From the NCBI RefSeq assembly GCF_900104475.1, contig NZ_FNJR01000019.1:1-64000 (forward strand): a stretch of 64,000 bases of DNA, given 5' to 3'. This document shows positions 24,201-33,168 of this stretch, piece after piece. The DNA comes from Actinopolyspora xinjiangensis. GTDB lineage: Bacteria; Actinomycetota; Actinomycetes; Mycobacteriales; Pseudonocardiaceae. A program made the translations under genes and the position numbers. Below the pieces are notes generated by a model. That model made no database searches, was not told the DNA's origin, and was given only the letters and a program-made list of their open reading frames with translations. How positions within the stretch are numbered: the first letter of the stretch is position 1; each line of letters begins with the position of its first letter.

Positions 24201-25118
24201 TCAGAGCCCGAAGCGGGACCACATGGTCCTGTTGTCGGCGCTCTCGAACAGCCCTCGCACCAGTCCGGCCGCCAGTTCCTGGGTTCCCCCGGCGGGGCCG
24301 GTCATCCCCAGTCGCGCCAGCAACGGCTTGCGCGGTTCCACGGAGACCACGTGCGACTCCGGGAAACGGCGGGCGACCACCTCGCGCAGGTTGCCGACCC
24401 CGTCCACCAGCCCGAGCTCCCGAGCCCGCCTGCCGGTCCAGACCTCGCCGGAGAACAGGTCCTCGTCGGCCGCCTCCAGCGCGTCACCGCGCCGCTGCCG
24501 CACCCAGTCCGCGAACTGGGTGTGCAGCTCCTGCTGCATCCCCTGCAACCACTGCACGTCCTCGGCGTTCTCGGGGCGGAACGGGTCGAGGCGGCTCTTG
24601 TGCTGCCCCGCGGTGTGCACCCGGCGTTCGACCCCGGCGCGCCGGATCAGTTCCTCCAGGCCGAAACCCGCGCTGACGACGCCGATCGATCCCACCATCG
24701 AACTGGCGTGGGCGTAGACCTCGTCACCGGCACAGGCCAGCCAGTACCCGCCGGAGGCTGCCACGTCCTCGCAGAAGGTCAGGACCGGCACCTCCTTCTT
24801 GACGGCCAGGTCGCGTATCCGCTCCGCGACCAGGGCTGACTGGGTGGCCGCACCGCCCGGCGAGTTGATCGCCAGCGCCACGGCGGACAACCGGTCGAAG
24901 GAGAACGCGCGGGTCAGCGCGGACTCCACGGTCTGCAGCGAGATCGAGGGACGGCTCACCGGCGAGGGAGTGGGAGTGATCGGCCCGTGCAGCCTGACCA
25001 CGGGGACCACCGGCCCCCGCTCGGCACGCTCGGCCAGCTTCCCCGGCAGCTTCTCCGAGAGCTTGTCCGACAGGGCGGCGGTGAACTTCTGGGGGGACTT
25101 GTCGTTCATGTCCCCCAC
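24201..25118 (-). CDS. S49-family serine protease (SppA/SohB-like)
   Basis: This 305-residue protein has the S49 core from about residue 35. LAINSPGGAATQS is the oxyanion strand, the nucleophile Ser lies in EDVAASGGYWLACAGD near 123, SSMVGSIGVV follows, and the general-base Lys is in TAGQHKSRLDPF near 175. It lacks an obvious N-terminal signal anchor, so it may be cytoplasmic or peripherally bound. The family degrades signal peptides or membrane-protein pieces. The gene lies between the two halves of a LytS/LytTR system on the same strand. GTG 25118 or ATG 25109 may be the start. Confidence 0.88.
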   Translation of the reverse strand: MGDMNDKSPQKFTAALSDKLSEKLPGKLAERAERGPVVPVVRLHGPITPTPSPVSRPSISLQTVESALTRAFSFDRLSAVALAINSPGGAATQSALVAERIRDLAVKKEVPVLTFCEDVAASGGYWLACAGDEVYAHASSMVGSIGVVSAGFGLEELIRRAGVERRVHTAGQHKSRLDPFRPENAEDVQWLQGMQQELHTQFADWVRQRRGDALEAADEDLFSGEVWTGRRARELGLVDGVGNLREVVARRFPESHVVSVEPRKPLLARLGMTGPAGGTQELAAGLVRGLFESADNRTMWSRFGL

Positions 25119-25200
25119 GTTACTGTCCGTGGACGTTGCGTCCGCGACTCGATCGCTCTCCGAAGCCGAGCACCGCCCGCGGCGGCGTGGCGCGGGGGAC

Positions 25201-26568
25201 TCACCCGGAGGGCGAGGGGTCGGTCGAGACCACCGCTCGTACCGGTTTATCCACTTCGGACTCCCGGACCTCTTCGTCCTCGGTTCCGGAGAGCTCCCCC
25301 GTCCCAGGCGGGCGCTCCGGGTCCACGTCGGGCTCGGGCACTTCGGGGCAGTCGAGCTCCTCGAACGGCTCGGGAGCGGCGGGACGCACTCCGGGGGCGA
25401 ACTTCGGCACGCGCATCACGACCTTCATCCCCGCTCCGCGCTCGGTCTCCACGATCAGGCCGTAGTCGTTGCCGAACGTGGCACGCATCCGATCGTTGAC
25501 GTTGCCCAGCCCCACGTGCGATCCCTCGGTGTGACTGCCCTCCAGCTCCAGTTCCAGCTCGCGGGGGTCCATACCGACACCGTTGTCGTCCACGCTGATC
25601 AGCGCCTCGCTGCCGTTGTCCTCCGCGACGACCGAGAGCGTCCCGCCACCAGGCTGCTTGGCGAGCCCGTGCCGCACGGCGTTCTCCACCAGCGGCTGCA
25701 GCGCCAGGAACGGCAGCACCACGGGAAGCACCTCGGGTGCGATCTTGAGCTGCACGTTCAGCCGTTCCGGGCCGAACCTGGCGCACTCCAGCGTCAGGTA
25801 GCGGTCGATGTTGCGCATCTCGTCCGCCAGGGTCGTGTACATCTCGTTCGAGCGGAAGGAATACCTGGTGAAGTCCGCGAACTCCTGGATGAGCTCCCTG
25901 GCGTGGTCCGGGTCGGTACGGATCAGCGCCGAGATCGTGTTCAGCGAATTGTAGACGAAATGCGGCGAGATCTGGGCCCGCAGCGCCCGCACCTCGGCCC
26001 TGGCCAGCTTCTCCCGGGAGACCTGCAGCTCGGCCAGTTGCAGCTGTGAGGTGACGTGCTCGGCCACCTCGTTGGCCGCACGGATCAACCGGCCGCGCTC
26101 CCCCGCCGTGATCAGCACCAACGCACCCCGGATCACACCGTCCACGTCGAGTGGCACGATCACGACGTGCCGCATCAGGCAGGGACGTTCGTCGCAGACG
26201 ATGTCGGAATGGTCCACGTACTCGCTCTTGCCGGTGCGCAGTGACCGCTCGATGCTCTCGGTGAGGTCCTGGTAGTGCCGGTTGGCCCCGCCGTCCCACG
26301 CGAGCAGCGTCCCTTCCGGGTCGACGATGCCCACGGCCAGGCAGGACAGCAGGGCGCGCAGGTGCGGCGCCGTCTCGTCGGCGGACTCCTGGTTGAGCCC
26401 GTGGCGCAGGTGAGGGGCGGCGCTGGTCACGCGGTGCAGCGCCGCCAGCGTGGCGTCCTCTTTGGAAGTGCTGACTCGGCGTGAACGACACAGCATCACG
26501 AACATGCCGAGCACAGCCAACGCGGCGATGACGGTCAGTACTGTTCGCTCAGTCAACAGCTCGAGCAC
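25201..26568 (-). CDS. LytS-type sensor histidine kinase
   Basis: This 455-residue protein has one N-terminal membrane segment (about 10-28), a GAF-like sensor region (about 45-165) with a Cys pair in DIVCDERPCLMRH, and a His_kinase domain whose phospho-accepting His203 lies in AQISPHFVYNSLN. The ATP-binding part has LQPLVENAVRHGL and DDNGVGMDP. The final 60 residues are acidic and Pro-rich. The family signals to LytTR regulators; the one at 22651-23574 is the obvious partner. The Cys pair could make the sensor redox- or metal-responsive, which is speculation. Confidence 0.88.
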   Translation of the reverse strand: MLELLTERTVLTVIAALAVLGMFVMLCRSRRVSTSKEDATLAALHRVTSAAPHLRHGLNQESADETAPHLRALLSCLAVGIVDPEGTLLAWDGGANRHYQDLTESIERSLRTGKSEYVDHSDIVCDERPCLMRHVVIVPLDVDGVIRGALVLITAGERGRLIRAANEVAEHVTSQLQLAELQVSREKLARAEVRALRAQISPHFVYNSLNTISALIRTDPDHARELIQEFADFTRYSFRSNEMYTTLADEMRNIDRYLTLECARFGPERLNVQLKIAPEVLPVVLPFLALQPLVENAVRHGLAKQPGGGTLSVVAEDNGSEALISVDDNGVGMDPRELELELEGSHTEGSHVGLGNVNDRMRATFGNDYGLIVETERGAGMKVVMRVPKFAPGVRPAAPEPFEELDCPEVPEPDVDPERPPGTGELSGTEDEEVRESEVDKPVRAVVSTDPSPSG

Positions 26569-26679
26569 ACTTCACATGTTCACGGGAATCACTTGAGGAA
26601 TCAAGGAAGTCACGACCAGTGAACCCCGTGAGTCGGTGAACGGTTCGCCGGTTTCCCCGCTACCCCATATGGCGGCTGA

Positions 26680-27116
26680 TCACTCGACCGGTTGCAGGGC
26701 TCCGTTCATGTCGGGTTCGGCGTAGAGCTCGATGTTGCGCGCCACCCGCGCGCTCTCCTGCCTGGCGGTGAGCGCGCCCCGCACCACACCGACCCAGCGC
26801 TCCGGCGGGTGTTCGTCGGTGTCACCGGGGGTGTCGGCGATGATCGTCCACGGCCTGCGCACCAGCCAGCGAACCGGGAAGAACAGCACCAGCACCAGCA
26901 GGGCCAGGATCAACCAGCCCGGGACGACCACGGCGGAAGGGGTCCAGACCAGGAACGTACCGATCATCACGATCACGACCGTGCCCATCACCAAGCCGGG
27001 TGAACGACCGCCGCTGACGTCGAGCTCCCACTCGTCGACCTGGAGCGGATCGCTCCACTCGATATTGGTCTTCAGGGTCCATCTCCGCCCGTCGGAACCA
27101 CGTACCGCGCGGTTCA
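26680..27116 (-). CDS. DUF983-family membrane protein
   Basis: The start is ATG 27114-27116 with GGAGG five bases upstream (longer frames have no usable start). The 145-residue protein begins MNRAVRGSDGRRWTL, the conserved head of actinobacterial DUF983 proteins. Two membrane segments follow (a Val/Ile/Met-rich one near 43-60 and VVPGWLILALLVLVLFFPVRW), then a RRPWTIIADTPGD motif and a polar C terminus. The function is not known. It stands alone between the kinase and a divergent PPOX gene. Confidence 0.78.
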
Positions 27117-27338
27117 TTACCGCCTCCACGCACTGGTCGAACAGGTCCGGGACCGTGACGGCCCGTCCCCGGTTGATCGGCAACCGTGATCCCACCGTAC
27201 CGCGCGGACTCCGCGAATGCGTCGAACAAGACCGCGGTCTTACTCTTCCGGAGGAGTCGAGCAGCCGCCGTCCGTCCGCCGCGGGACGGCCCACCACCCA
27301 AGCCGGTCCGGCCGAAACGGCCGGAGCAGGGAGGACCG

Positions 27339-27737
27339 ATGGATCTGGACCAGGCACGCGCGATCGTGCGCGAGCAGCACCACGCGGTGCTGGCGACCCG
27401 GCGCTCCGACGGCTCACCGCAGTTGAGCCCGGTGCTGGCCACCGTGGACGCCGGCGGTCGTGTCACCGTCAGCACCACGGCGAACACCGCCAAGGTGGCC
27501 AACATCGCCAGGGACCCGCACGTGTCGCTGTGCGTGCTCCCCGACGAGTTCTTCGGCCGGTGGGTCCAGCTCGACGGCACGGCCGAGACGGTGCGGCTGC
27601 CCGAGGCGATGCCGCTGTTGGAGGAGTACTACCGCGCCGTCTCGGGCGAGCACGAGGACTGGGAGCGGTACCGCGCGGCCATGCGGGCCGAACAGCGGGT
27701 GCTGCTGCGGATCGAGCCGACGCGCGCGGCCCCTTGA
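27339..27737 (+). CDS. PPOX-class (F420/FMN-dependent) oxidoreductase
   Basis: This 132-residue split-barrel protein starts at ATG 27339 after GGGAGG. The opening AIVREQHHAVLATRRSDGSPQLSPV is typical of the pyridoxamine-oxidase-like family in actinobacteria, many members of which use deazaflavin F420. VTVSTTANTAKVANIARDPHVSLCV and FFGRWVQLDGTAE follow in the expected order. Such small proteins reduce quinones or other cofactors; the substrate is not predictable here. F420 use is inferred from family frequency. Confidence 0.85.
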   Translation: MDLDQARAIVREQHHAVLATRRSDGSPQLSPVLATVDAGGRVTVSTTANTAKVANIARDPHVSLCVLPDEFFGRWVQLDGTAETVRLPEAMPLLEEYYRAVSGEHEDWERYRAAMRAEQRVLLRIEPTRAAP

Positions 27738-27880
27738 GCCGGCTCCCCGTGCGGGGCGTAGGGCCGCGCCGCACGGGGCGACGCCCACACGGGGACCCCC
27801 TTGTCGGGGGTCTCTCCGGGATGGGTTAGAGTATTCAGCAGCAGCGGCGGGGAGCCGGTGCGGATGTGAAAACCAAGCAC

Positions 27881-27955
27881 GCGGATGTAGCGCAGCGGTA
27901 GCGCATCACCTTGCCAAGGTGAGGGTCGCGGGTTCGAATCCCGTCATCCGCTCCA
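27881..27955 (+). tRNA. tRNA-Gly (GCC)
   Basis: The cloverleaf is complete: a 7-bp acceptor stem GCGGATG/CATCCGC, a D arm with AGCGGTA loop, an anticodon arm TCACC-TTGCCAA-GGTGA with anticodon GCC, and a T arm GCGGG-TTCGAAT-CCCGT. A discriminator T and an encoded CCA (27953-27955) follow. A strong hairpin starts directly after. Confidence 0.96.
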
Positions 27956-27956
27956 C

Positions 27957-27993
27957 GAGAGAACCCGCCGGGAATTTCCCGGCGGGTTCTCTC
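27957..27993 (+). terminator. Strong terminator after tRNA-Gly
   Basis: GAGAGAACCCGCCGGGAA (27957-27974) is followed one base later by its exact reverse complement (27976-27993), giving up to 18 paired bases. It directly follows the tRNA 3' end and should stop tRNA transcription. Confidence 0.8.
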
Positions 27994-28095
27994 ATCGTGA
28001 CAGCCCCGTCTTGACGACAGGTCGCGGCGGTCCGGCCCGGTACGGACACTAGGGGCCGTCACTCGATCCCTCGTGTGAACCGGTCAACGAGTTCC

Positions 28096-28305
28096 TCATT
28101 CCTCCAGCCGGAAACCGACCTTGAGACCCACCTGGAAGTGCGCCACCTCGCCCTCGGCGACGTGCCCTCTGATCTCGGACACCTCGAACCAGTCGACCTC
28201 TCGCAGCGTCCGCGACGCGCGGTGTACCCCCTTGCGGATGGCGTCGTCGAGCCCCTGGTCGGAGGTACCGACGATCTCCGTTACCCGGTAAACGTTGTCA
28301 CTCAT
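28096..28305 (-). CDS. Dodecin
   Basis: This 69-residue protein starts at ATG 28303-28305 (MSDNVYRV). Dodecins form 12-mers that store or scavenge riboflavin, FMN or related cofactors. The family pattern is complete: VYRVTEIVGTS, DDAIRKGVHRASRTLR, the flavin-stacking Trp in VDWFEV, and the C-terminal VAHFQVGLKVGFRLE strand. It is a single-gene unit between the tRNA terminator and the LPMO regulatory region. Confidence 0.95.
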   Translation of the reverse strand: MSDNVYRVTEIVGTSDQGLDDAIRKGVHRASRTLREVDWFEVSEIRGHVAEGEVAHFQVGLKVGFRLEE

Positions 28306-28392
28306 CCCCGCATGCTCGGCGCAGCCGGGGAACGGCGCAAGAGACGAGCGCGCTTCCCACCTGTCAGAGTGGCGCACTCGCCCATTCGGACT

Positions 28393-28408
28393 ACAGGTCT
28401 AGACCAGA
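28393..28408. promoter_or_regulatory. DasR-like site 1 (dre)
   Basis: ACAGGTCTAGACCAGA has a perfect GGTCTAGACC core and resembles the DasR responsive element (A-S-TGGTCTAGACCA-S-T) known from streptomycete chitin/GlcNAc genes. It lies about 130 bases upstream of the AA10 oxidase start. Confidence 0.7.
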
Positions 28409-28416
28409 ACTGGCCA

Positions 28417-28432
28417 TGAGGTCTGGACCAAA
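28417..28432. promoter_or_regulatory. DasR-like site 2 (dre)
   Basis: TGAGGTCTGGACCAAA repeats site 1 with one change in the core (GGTCTGGACC). The two sites are centred 24 bases apart, near two helical turns, which allows two dimers to bind on one face of the DNA. Confidence 0.65.
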
Positions 28433-28536
28433 GTGATGGTGATCATCCGCCCCGAATTACGCGAAACGGAGCTGCCGACGCCCCGAAGAACGTCCGTAGC
28501 TTTTCCCGTTACCAAACAGCGACGAAGGGAGCACCC

Positions 28537-29145
28537 ATGCTCACCAAACGCATCCGACGGGCACTCGGCATCGCCGCCTTCGCGGTCGTACCGCTGGCGC
28601 TGCCCATGGTCACCTCGGGGGCCGCGGCGGGCCACGGCTACACGCAGAACCCGATGAGCAGGCAGGCGCTGTGCGCCGACGGTACGGTCAGCAACTGCGG
28701 CTCCATCCAGTGGGAGCCGCAGAGCGTGGAGGGACCGGGCAACTTCCCCGCCCAGGGACCGTCCGACGGCCAACTTTGCAGCGGGGGCAACAGCCGGTTC
28801 TCCGAGCTGGACGACCCGCGCGGTGGCGACTGGCCCGCCACCGAGCTGAACGCGGGGCAGGACCTGCAGTTCCGCTGGAAGCTCACGGCGGCTCACTCCA
28901 CCGAGTCGTTCCGCTACTTCATCACGAAGGACAGCTACGACCCGAGCCAGCCGCTGACCCGCAGCGACCTGGAGCTGGACCCGTTCTTCACGGTGAACTA
29001 CAACGGTGAGCAGCCCGACTTCACCGTCACCCACACCGGGCAGCTGCCCAGCGACAAGAGCGGCAAGCACCTGATCTTCGGTGTTTGGGAGGTCGCCGAC
29101 ACCGCCAACGCGTTCTACACCTGCTCGGACGTCAACCTCAGCTGA
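28537..29145 (+). CDS. AA10 lytic polysaccharide monooxygenase (secreted)
   Basis: This 202-residue copper enzyme cleaves chitin or cellulose chains oxidatively outside the cell. The signal peptide is residues 1-32; cleavage after AAAG exposes His33 (HGYTQNPMSRQALC) as the N terminus, forming the copper His-brace with His120 in KLTAAHSTESF. Two pairs of Cys and a C-terminal block HLIFGVWEVADTANAFYTCSDVNL match AA10 enzymes. There is no carbohydrate-binding module, so it is a single-domain form. AGGGAG precedes the ATG. The two DasR-like sites upstream suggest induction by chitin-derived amino sugars, favouring chitin as substrate. Confidence 0.93.
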   Translation: MLTKRIRRALGIAAFAVVPLALPMVTSGAAAGHGYTQNPMSRQALCADGTVSNCGSIQWEPQSVEGPGNFPAQGPSDGQLCSGGNSRFSELDDPRGGDWPATELNAGQDLQFRWKLTAAHSTESFRYFITKDSYDPSQPLTRSDLELDPFFTVNYNGEQPDFTVTHTGQLPSDKSGKHLIFGVWEVADTANAFYTCSDVNLS

Positions 29146-29226
29146 TGCCCGGCGCACGGTCCCACAGCCGCGCACGGACGAGGCCACCGAGCCGAAGTGC
29201 CGGTGAATCGGCCGTGAGCGGGAAAC

Positions 29227-29260
29227 CCGTCCCGGCGCCACCGTTGCGGCGCCGGGACGG
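29227..29260 (+). terminator. Terminator after the AA10 gene
   Basis: CCGTCCCGGCGCC (29227-29239) pairs fully with GGCGCCGGGACGG (29248-29260) around an 8-base loop, 82 bases after the oxidase stop and before the convergent msrA gene. It can serve both transcripts. Confidence 0.7.
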
Positions 29261-29322
29261 ATCACGTCCGGCCCACGCGATCTCTCGCGAAATGTACGCG
29301 GTGCGTACGGCCGGAGCGTCCG

Positions 29323-29979
29323 TTACACGGCCAGCCCGGTGGGGCAGGCGACCCCGGTCCCACCGATGCCGCAGTATCCGTTCGGGTTCTTCGCGTCCGA
29401 GAGATACTGCTGGTGGTACCCCTCCGCGTAGTAGAACTCGCCGAGCGGAGCCACCTCGGTCGTGATGGCGCCGTGCCCGGCATCGGTGAGCGCCCGCTGG
29501 AACCGCTCCCGACTCGCCTCGGCCACCTCCCGCTGCCGCTCGTCGACGGTCAGGACGGCCGAGCGGTACTGCGAGCCGACGTCGTTGCCCTGCCGCAGCC
29601 CCTGCGTCGGGTCGTGGTTCTCCCAGAACACCCGGAGCACACCGGCGTAGTCGATCACCGCCGGGTCGAACACCACCAGCACGACCTCGGCGTGCCCGGT
29701 CATACCGCTGCACACCTCCTCATAGGTGGGGTTGGGGGTGTAACCGCCCGCGTACCCCACGGCGGTGGTCCAGACCCCCTCGGTGCGCCAGAAGGTCCGC
29801 TCCGCGCCCCAGAAGCACCCCATGCCGAGCACCGCGCGCTCGGTTCCCTCCGGGAAGGGCCCCACGATGGAGCGGTCCGGGTACACGGCGTGCCGCTCGG
29901 GGACGTTCAACGGGGTGGAACGGCCCGGCAGCGCCTCGGCGGGCTCGATCATGCGGGTCTTGTTGCCGAACAGTGCCAT
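29323..29979 (-). CDS. msrA: Peptide-methionine (S)-S-oxide reductase MsrA
   Basis: This 218-residue repair enzyme reduces methionine-S-sulfoxide. The catalytic Cys55 is in [14 protein letters not shown], followed by [27 protein letters not shown] and [23 protein letters not shown], all strongly conserved. The C terminus [14 protein letters not shown] supplies the recycling Cys pair. ATG 29977-29979 ([10 protein letters not shown]) is the start typical of actinobacterial MsrA. It is a stand-alone gene. Confidence 0.96.
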   Translation of the reverse strand: MALFGNKTRMIEPAEALPGRSTPLNVPERHAVYPDRSIVGPFPEGTERAVLGMGCFWGAERTFWRTEGVWTTAVGYAGGYTPNPTYEEVCSGMTGHAEVVLVVFDPAVIDYAGVLRVFWENHDPTQGLRQGNDVGSQYRSAVLTVDERQREVAEASRERFQRALTDAGHGAITTEVAPLGEFYYAEGYHQQYLSDAKNPNGYCGIGGTGVACPTGLAV

Positions 29980-30070
29980 GCCCCGAGGATACGCGGCGAC
30001 GCGGCCGAACCGGCCGCGAACGGGAACGACCCGGGATCCCGGAGGACCGCGCCGGGAACCGGCTCGTGGC

Positions 30071-31438
30071 TCACCACCGTCCGCGCTCCCGGTGGCCGGC
30101 GTCCTCGTCCACTCCGTCGCCCTCACCGGCGGGGACGCGCGGCAGCACCGGGGAGGTTCGCTCCTCGGCCGACTCCACCGGCAGGACCGTTGAAGTGTGG
30201 ATCGGTTCGGTGGGCGGGCCGTCGACGCCCGAGGAATCGGCTCCCGGAAACACGGTTTCCCGGGCCTCCTCCCCTCGCTCCTGCTCCGGTGCGTGCCCCG
30301 GGGCGCCCGAGGGCTCCCCGAGCGGCTCCCCGGCTCGGTGGGAACTCCGCGCGCGGTGCGGCACCAGGTAGTGGCGCAACCGCATGGTGGGTTCCTCGAC
30401 GAACTTCCACGACAACGTGCCCACCACGTAGGCGATCGGTGCCGCCAGCCCCAGCAGCAGCCACTGGTTTCCAACCCCCGCCAGCACGAGGGTCTGCTGG
30501 ATGGGGAAGGCCCAGACGTAGACGCCGTAACTACCGTTGACCCAGGTCCCCGGCACGCTCGCCCGGGCGGGCCAGTGGTGCCCGAAGACGATCACCGCGT
30601 AGCTGACCGCGATGCACATCCAGAACGAGGTGACCTCACTCATCGGCATGGCCGCCAGCGCGAGCAACCCGCTCGTCGCCGCCAGGGGTGATCGGGGAAC
30701 CGGGTAGAGCCGCAGCACGACGCCGATGGCGAAGGCCACCGAGAAGGACAGCAGCGGCTCGACGGGCACGCTCAGCAGCGAACCACCGGTGTCGGCCCCT
30801 GGAGCGTGCGCCAACCTGCGGTCCACGACCACGAGCACCACGAGGGCCAGCAACGCCAGCCACCGCTCGCGTCGGCGCGCCGCCCCCAACAGCAACAGCA
30901 CCCACAGCCCGGCGTAGGCGATCAGCTCCATCGGAAGTGTCCACAGTGAACCATTCACCGAGCCGTCCCAGGGGTTGTCCTCGAACACCCCCGGGACGTA
31001 GTGCCGCAGCGTCAGCATGCCCGCGTTGTTGACCACGTACCCCCAGGTGGGGCGCGCGGCGAAGTAGTCCTCCAGTGGCAGCGTGGTCACCAGCGGTCCG
31101 AGCACCAGGGCGACGAACAACGAGACGCTCAGCATGGGCGGCCAGAGCCGGAGCACGCGTTTGACCGCGAACCGCAGCGGATGCGGATCACCGATCCAGC
31201 TACCGGTGATCTGGAAACCGCTCATGGCGAAGAACCCCATGAGCAGCCCGTGGTCGGGCTGGACCGGCCACTCCGGAGGGAACATCTCGTTGCCGCTGAC
31301 CAGCGGATAACTGTGGCCGTAGATGACGACCAGCGCCCCGATCATCCGCAGCCAGGCGAACCCGTGACTGGGCTCGGCGAACCGAGCGGGACGCGTGCCG
31401 GGACGCGTGTGACCGACGTGTGGCGCGCGTTCACCCAT
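30071..31438 (-). CDS. Acyltransferase 3 family integral membrane protein
   Basis: This 455-residue protein has about ten membrane segments between residues 25 and 355. It carries the acyltransferase-3 head [19 protein letters not shown], whose His is the proposed catalytic residue, [14 protein letters not shown], and the [15 protein letters not shown] block with the family's conserved Trp/Glu. The final 100 residues are hydrophilic, Pro/Glu/Arg-rich and probably cytoplasmic. Members O-acylate cell-surface sugars, peptidoglycan or secondary metabolites; the acceptor is unknown. A large glycosyltransferase gene lies 1.7 kb away. Confidence 0.87.
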   Translation of the reverse strand: MGERAPHVGHTRPGTRPARFAEPSHGFAWLRMIGALVVIYGHSYPLVSGNEMFPPEWPVQPDHGLLMGFFAMSGFQITGSWIGDPHPLRFAVKRVLRLWPPMLSVSLFVALVLGPLVTTLPLEDYFAARPTWGYVVNNAGMLTLRHYVPGVFEDNPWDGSVNGSLWTLPMELIAYAGLWVLLLLGAARRRERWLALLALVVLVVVDRRLAHAPGADTGGSLLSVPVEPLLSFSVAFAIGVVLRLYPVPRSPLAATSGLLALAAMPMSEVTSFWMCIAVSYAVIVFGHHWPARASVPGTWVNGSYGVYVWAFPIQQTLVLAGVGNQWLLLGLAAPIAYVVGTLSWKFVEEPTMRLRHYLVPHRARSSHRAGEPLGEPSGAPGHAPEQERGEEARETVFPGADSSGVDGPPTEPIHTSTVLPVESAEERTSPVLPRVPAGEGDGVDEDAGHRERGRW

Positions 31439-31795
31439 CCCGCGACCTCACCCGTACGACTGCGGCGACGCGACGTAGCCTAACCTCCGCGCCGTGCTGC
31501 CCGGGCCCAGCGTTCACGGGCGACCGCGCCCGGTGAGGCACGCGGCTGTCCGCGGCCGGTGAGGCACGCGGCTGTCCGCGGCCGGTTCCCTCGGGCAACT
31601 CCTCGCGGCACACGCCGAGCGGGGCATCGCGGCGGGCCCGAACACTGCCGCACGAGGACTTCTCCGAGACGGACTCCGCACGGGCTCGTCAGCACGATCG
31701 TTTCCGGGTAGTGACCACACCGGGCCCTCGGGGGTGCGATGATGGAGAACGGTCGCGGTTGGGGCGCGGCCGTGCGATCCGGAAAGGGCTCAGCG
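31439..31795. other. Intergenic region with a 26-bp tandem duplication
   Basis: About 350 bases between divergent genes hold no clear gene. A perfect 26-base tandem repeat lies at 31535-31586. The rest is likely promoter sequence for the acyltransferase (minus) and the membrane protein (plus); no convincing -35/-10 pair was found. Confidence 0.5.
31535..31586. repeat. Two tandem copies of a 26-bp unit
   Basis: The unit beginning GAGGCACGCGGCTGTCCGCG and ending GCCGGT occurs at 31535-31560 and again at 31561-31586 without mismatch. A slippage-prone array in the leader of one or both flanking genes. Confidence 0.85.
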
Positions 31796-33064
31796 GTGAC
31801 CTGGCAAGACGAGCTGCAACAACTGGACGCGGAACTCGCGGCGGGACAGATCTCCGCCGAGGAGTACCGGCAACGGCGCGACGCCGTGCTGGGCCGCGTC
31901 CAAGCGGAGCAATCGGGCGGCCCATCGGACGGTTTCCCGACGCAGCAGCCCGATCCGGGACCGGATTCCGGCGGTGCGACCTCCTGGCCTCGGCACTCCG
32001 GCGACGCGGCCCAGAGCTCGGGACCCCACGGAGGACAGGCGGGGACCCCGCAGAGCCCGTTCCCACCCGCGTTCAGCTGGCAGCAGTACGGCGGGGACGC
32101 CGACGGCCAGTCGGAAAGCACCCAGGTGGTGCGCAACAGCGGGGCGCAGCCCCCCGCCGGGCAGGGGTTCCCGCAGCAGGGCTACCAGCAGCAACCGCCC
32201 AGTCCGCCGGGAGGCTGGCCGAGCCAGGGACAACCCCAGCACGGACAGGCACACGAACAGTTCCAGTGGGGGCAGTACTGGGGCACCGGTGACAGCGGCG
32301 GCACTCCCTGGGGCAACTCAGACCTTCCACCGGAACACGGTGACACCAGCTGGATGCGGCAGGGCCCCGAGGTCTTCGAGACGGTGGGCAAGTCCTCCAG
32401 TAAGGGCAAGACTGTGGGGATCACCGTCGGCGGCGTGCTGATGGTGGGCCTCGTCGTCGCGGCTGTGTTCTACTTCGTCTCCGCCGACGAACCACCCCGG
32501 GCGACGCCACCGCCGGTCACCAGCAGCTCGACCCCCACCTCGACGACACCGCCGCTGCCGGAGCCGCCTCCCGCCAAACCGGCGCCGGGCAACGCCGAGG
32601 AAGTCCTCATCCAGCCCCCCGAAGGGCCGAGGCACCCGTTCAACGGCCCGTTGGGCAGGAGCGCACTGGAGGGACCGCACTCGGGCGCCCTGCTCGGGCC
32701 GGTCCGCGAGTTCGCGCTCAACAACGGCATCGTCAACGGCCGCTACGCCGGGACCAACGACGAGGGCGTGCCGGTACGCACGACGCTGATCGCCATCGAG
32801 ATGCCCGACGAGGCCACCGCCGAGCGGCTCACCCGGAAGTACCTGGAGCAGCAGGAGGCGCTGGCGGTCATCGACGAGCTTTCCTACCGGGGCGTCGAGG
32901 TCTACTCCTCCGGCGACACACTGCGGACGGCCTACACCAGCCACAGCTGGACCGTGATCGTGGACGTGCAGACTCTCGACGCCCCGGACGGCGAGGCCCG
33001 CTCACTGTTCGAGGACGTCCTGAGCCAGCAGCTCGCGAAGACACCGCCGACGGTTCGCGAGTGA
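31796..33064 (+). CDS. Membrane-anchored protein with SHOCT-like head and extracytoplasmic domain
   Basis: The favoured start is GTG 31796, with AAGGG upstream; a longer frame from 31739 is possible. The 422-residue protein has a short helical domain (about 1-35, LDAELAAGQISAEEYRQRRD) resembling SHOCT/short C-terminal-type domains, then a Gln/Gly/Pro-rich linker to about 195, one membrane segment (a Val/Gly/Met-rich segment near 206-228), a Pro/Thr spacer, and a 170-residue extracellular domain with no recognised family. The layout is like actinobacterial proteins with a cytoplasmic Q-rich arm and a wall-facing sensor or scaffold. The function is unknown. Confidence 0.72.
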   Translation: MTWQDELQQLDAELAAGQISAEEYRQRRDAVLGRVQAEQSGGPSDGFPTQQPDPGPDSGGATSWPRHSGDAAQSSGPHGGQAGTPQSPFPPAFSWQQYGGDADGQSESTQVVRNSGAQPPAGQGFPQQGYQQQPPSPPGGWPSQGQPQHGQAHEQFQWGQYWGTGDSGGTPWGNSDLPPEHGDTSWMRQGPEVFETVGKSSSKGKTVGITVGGVLMVGLVVAAVFYFVSADEPPRATPPPVTSSSTPTSTTPPLPEPPPAKPAPGNAEEVLIQPPEGPRHPFNGPLGRSALEGPHSGALLGPVREFALNNGIVNGRYAGTNDEGVPVRTTLIAIEMPDEATAERLTRKYLEQQEALAVIDELSYRGVEVYSSGDTLRTAYTSHSWTVIVDVQTLDAPDGEARSLFEDVLSQQLAKTPPTVRE

Positions 33065-33168
33065 CCCCCGGAGGGCGGGGCGGCGGGTGCGCCCGCCGGA
33101 CGCGTCCGGCGCCCACCCACGAGCCGGTGGTGGGCTCCGCCGACTCGGCGGCGACGGAAACCACCGTT

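Noticed and set aside
23872-24222. A 116-codon minus-strand frame upstream of the LytTR gene
   Set aside because: Arg/Ser/Pro-rich composition, no ribosome site and no motif; treated as non-coding.
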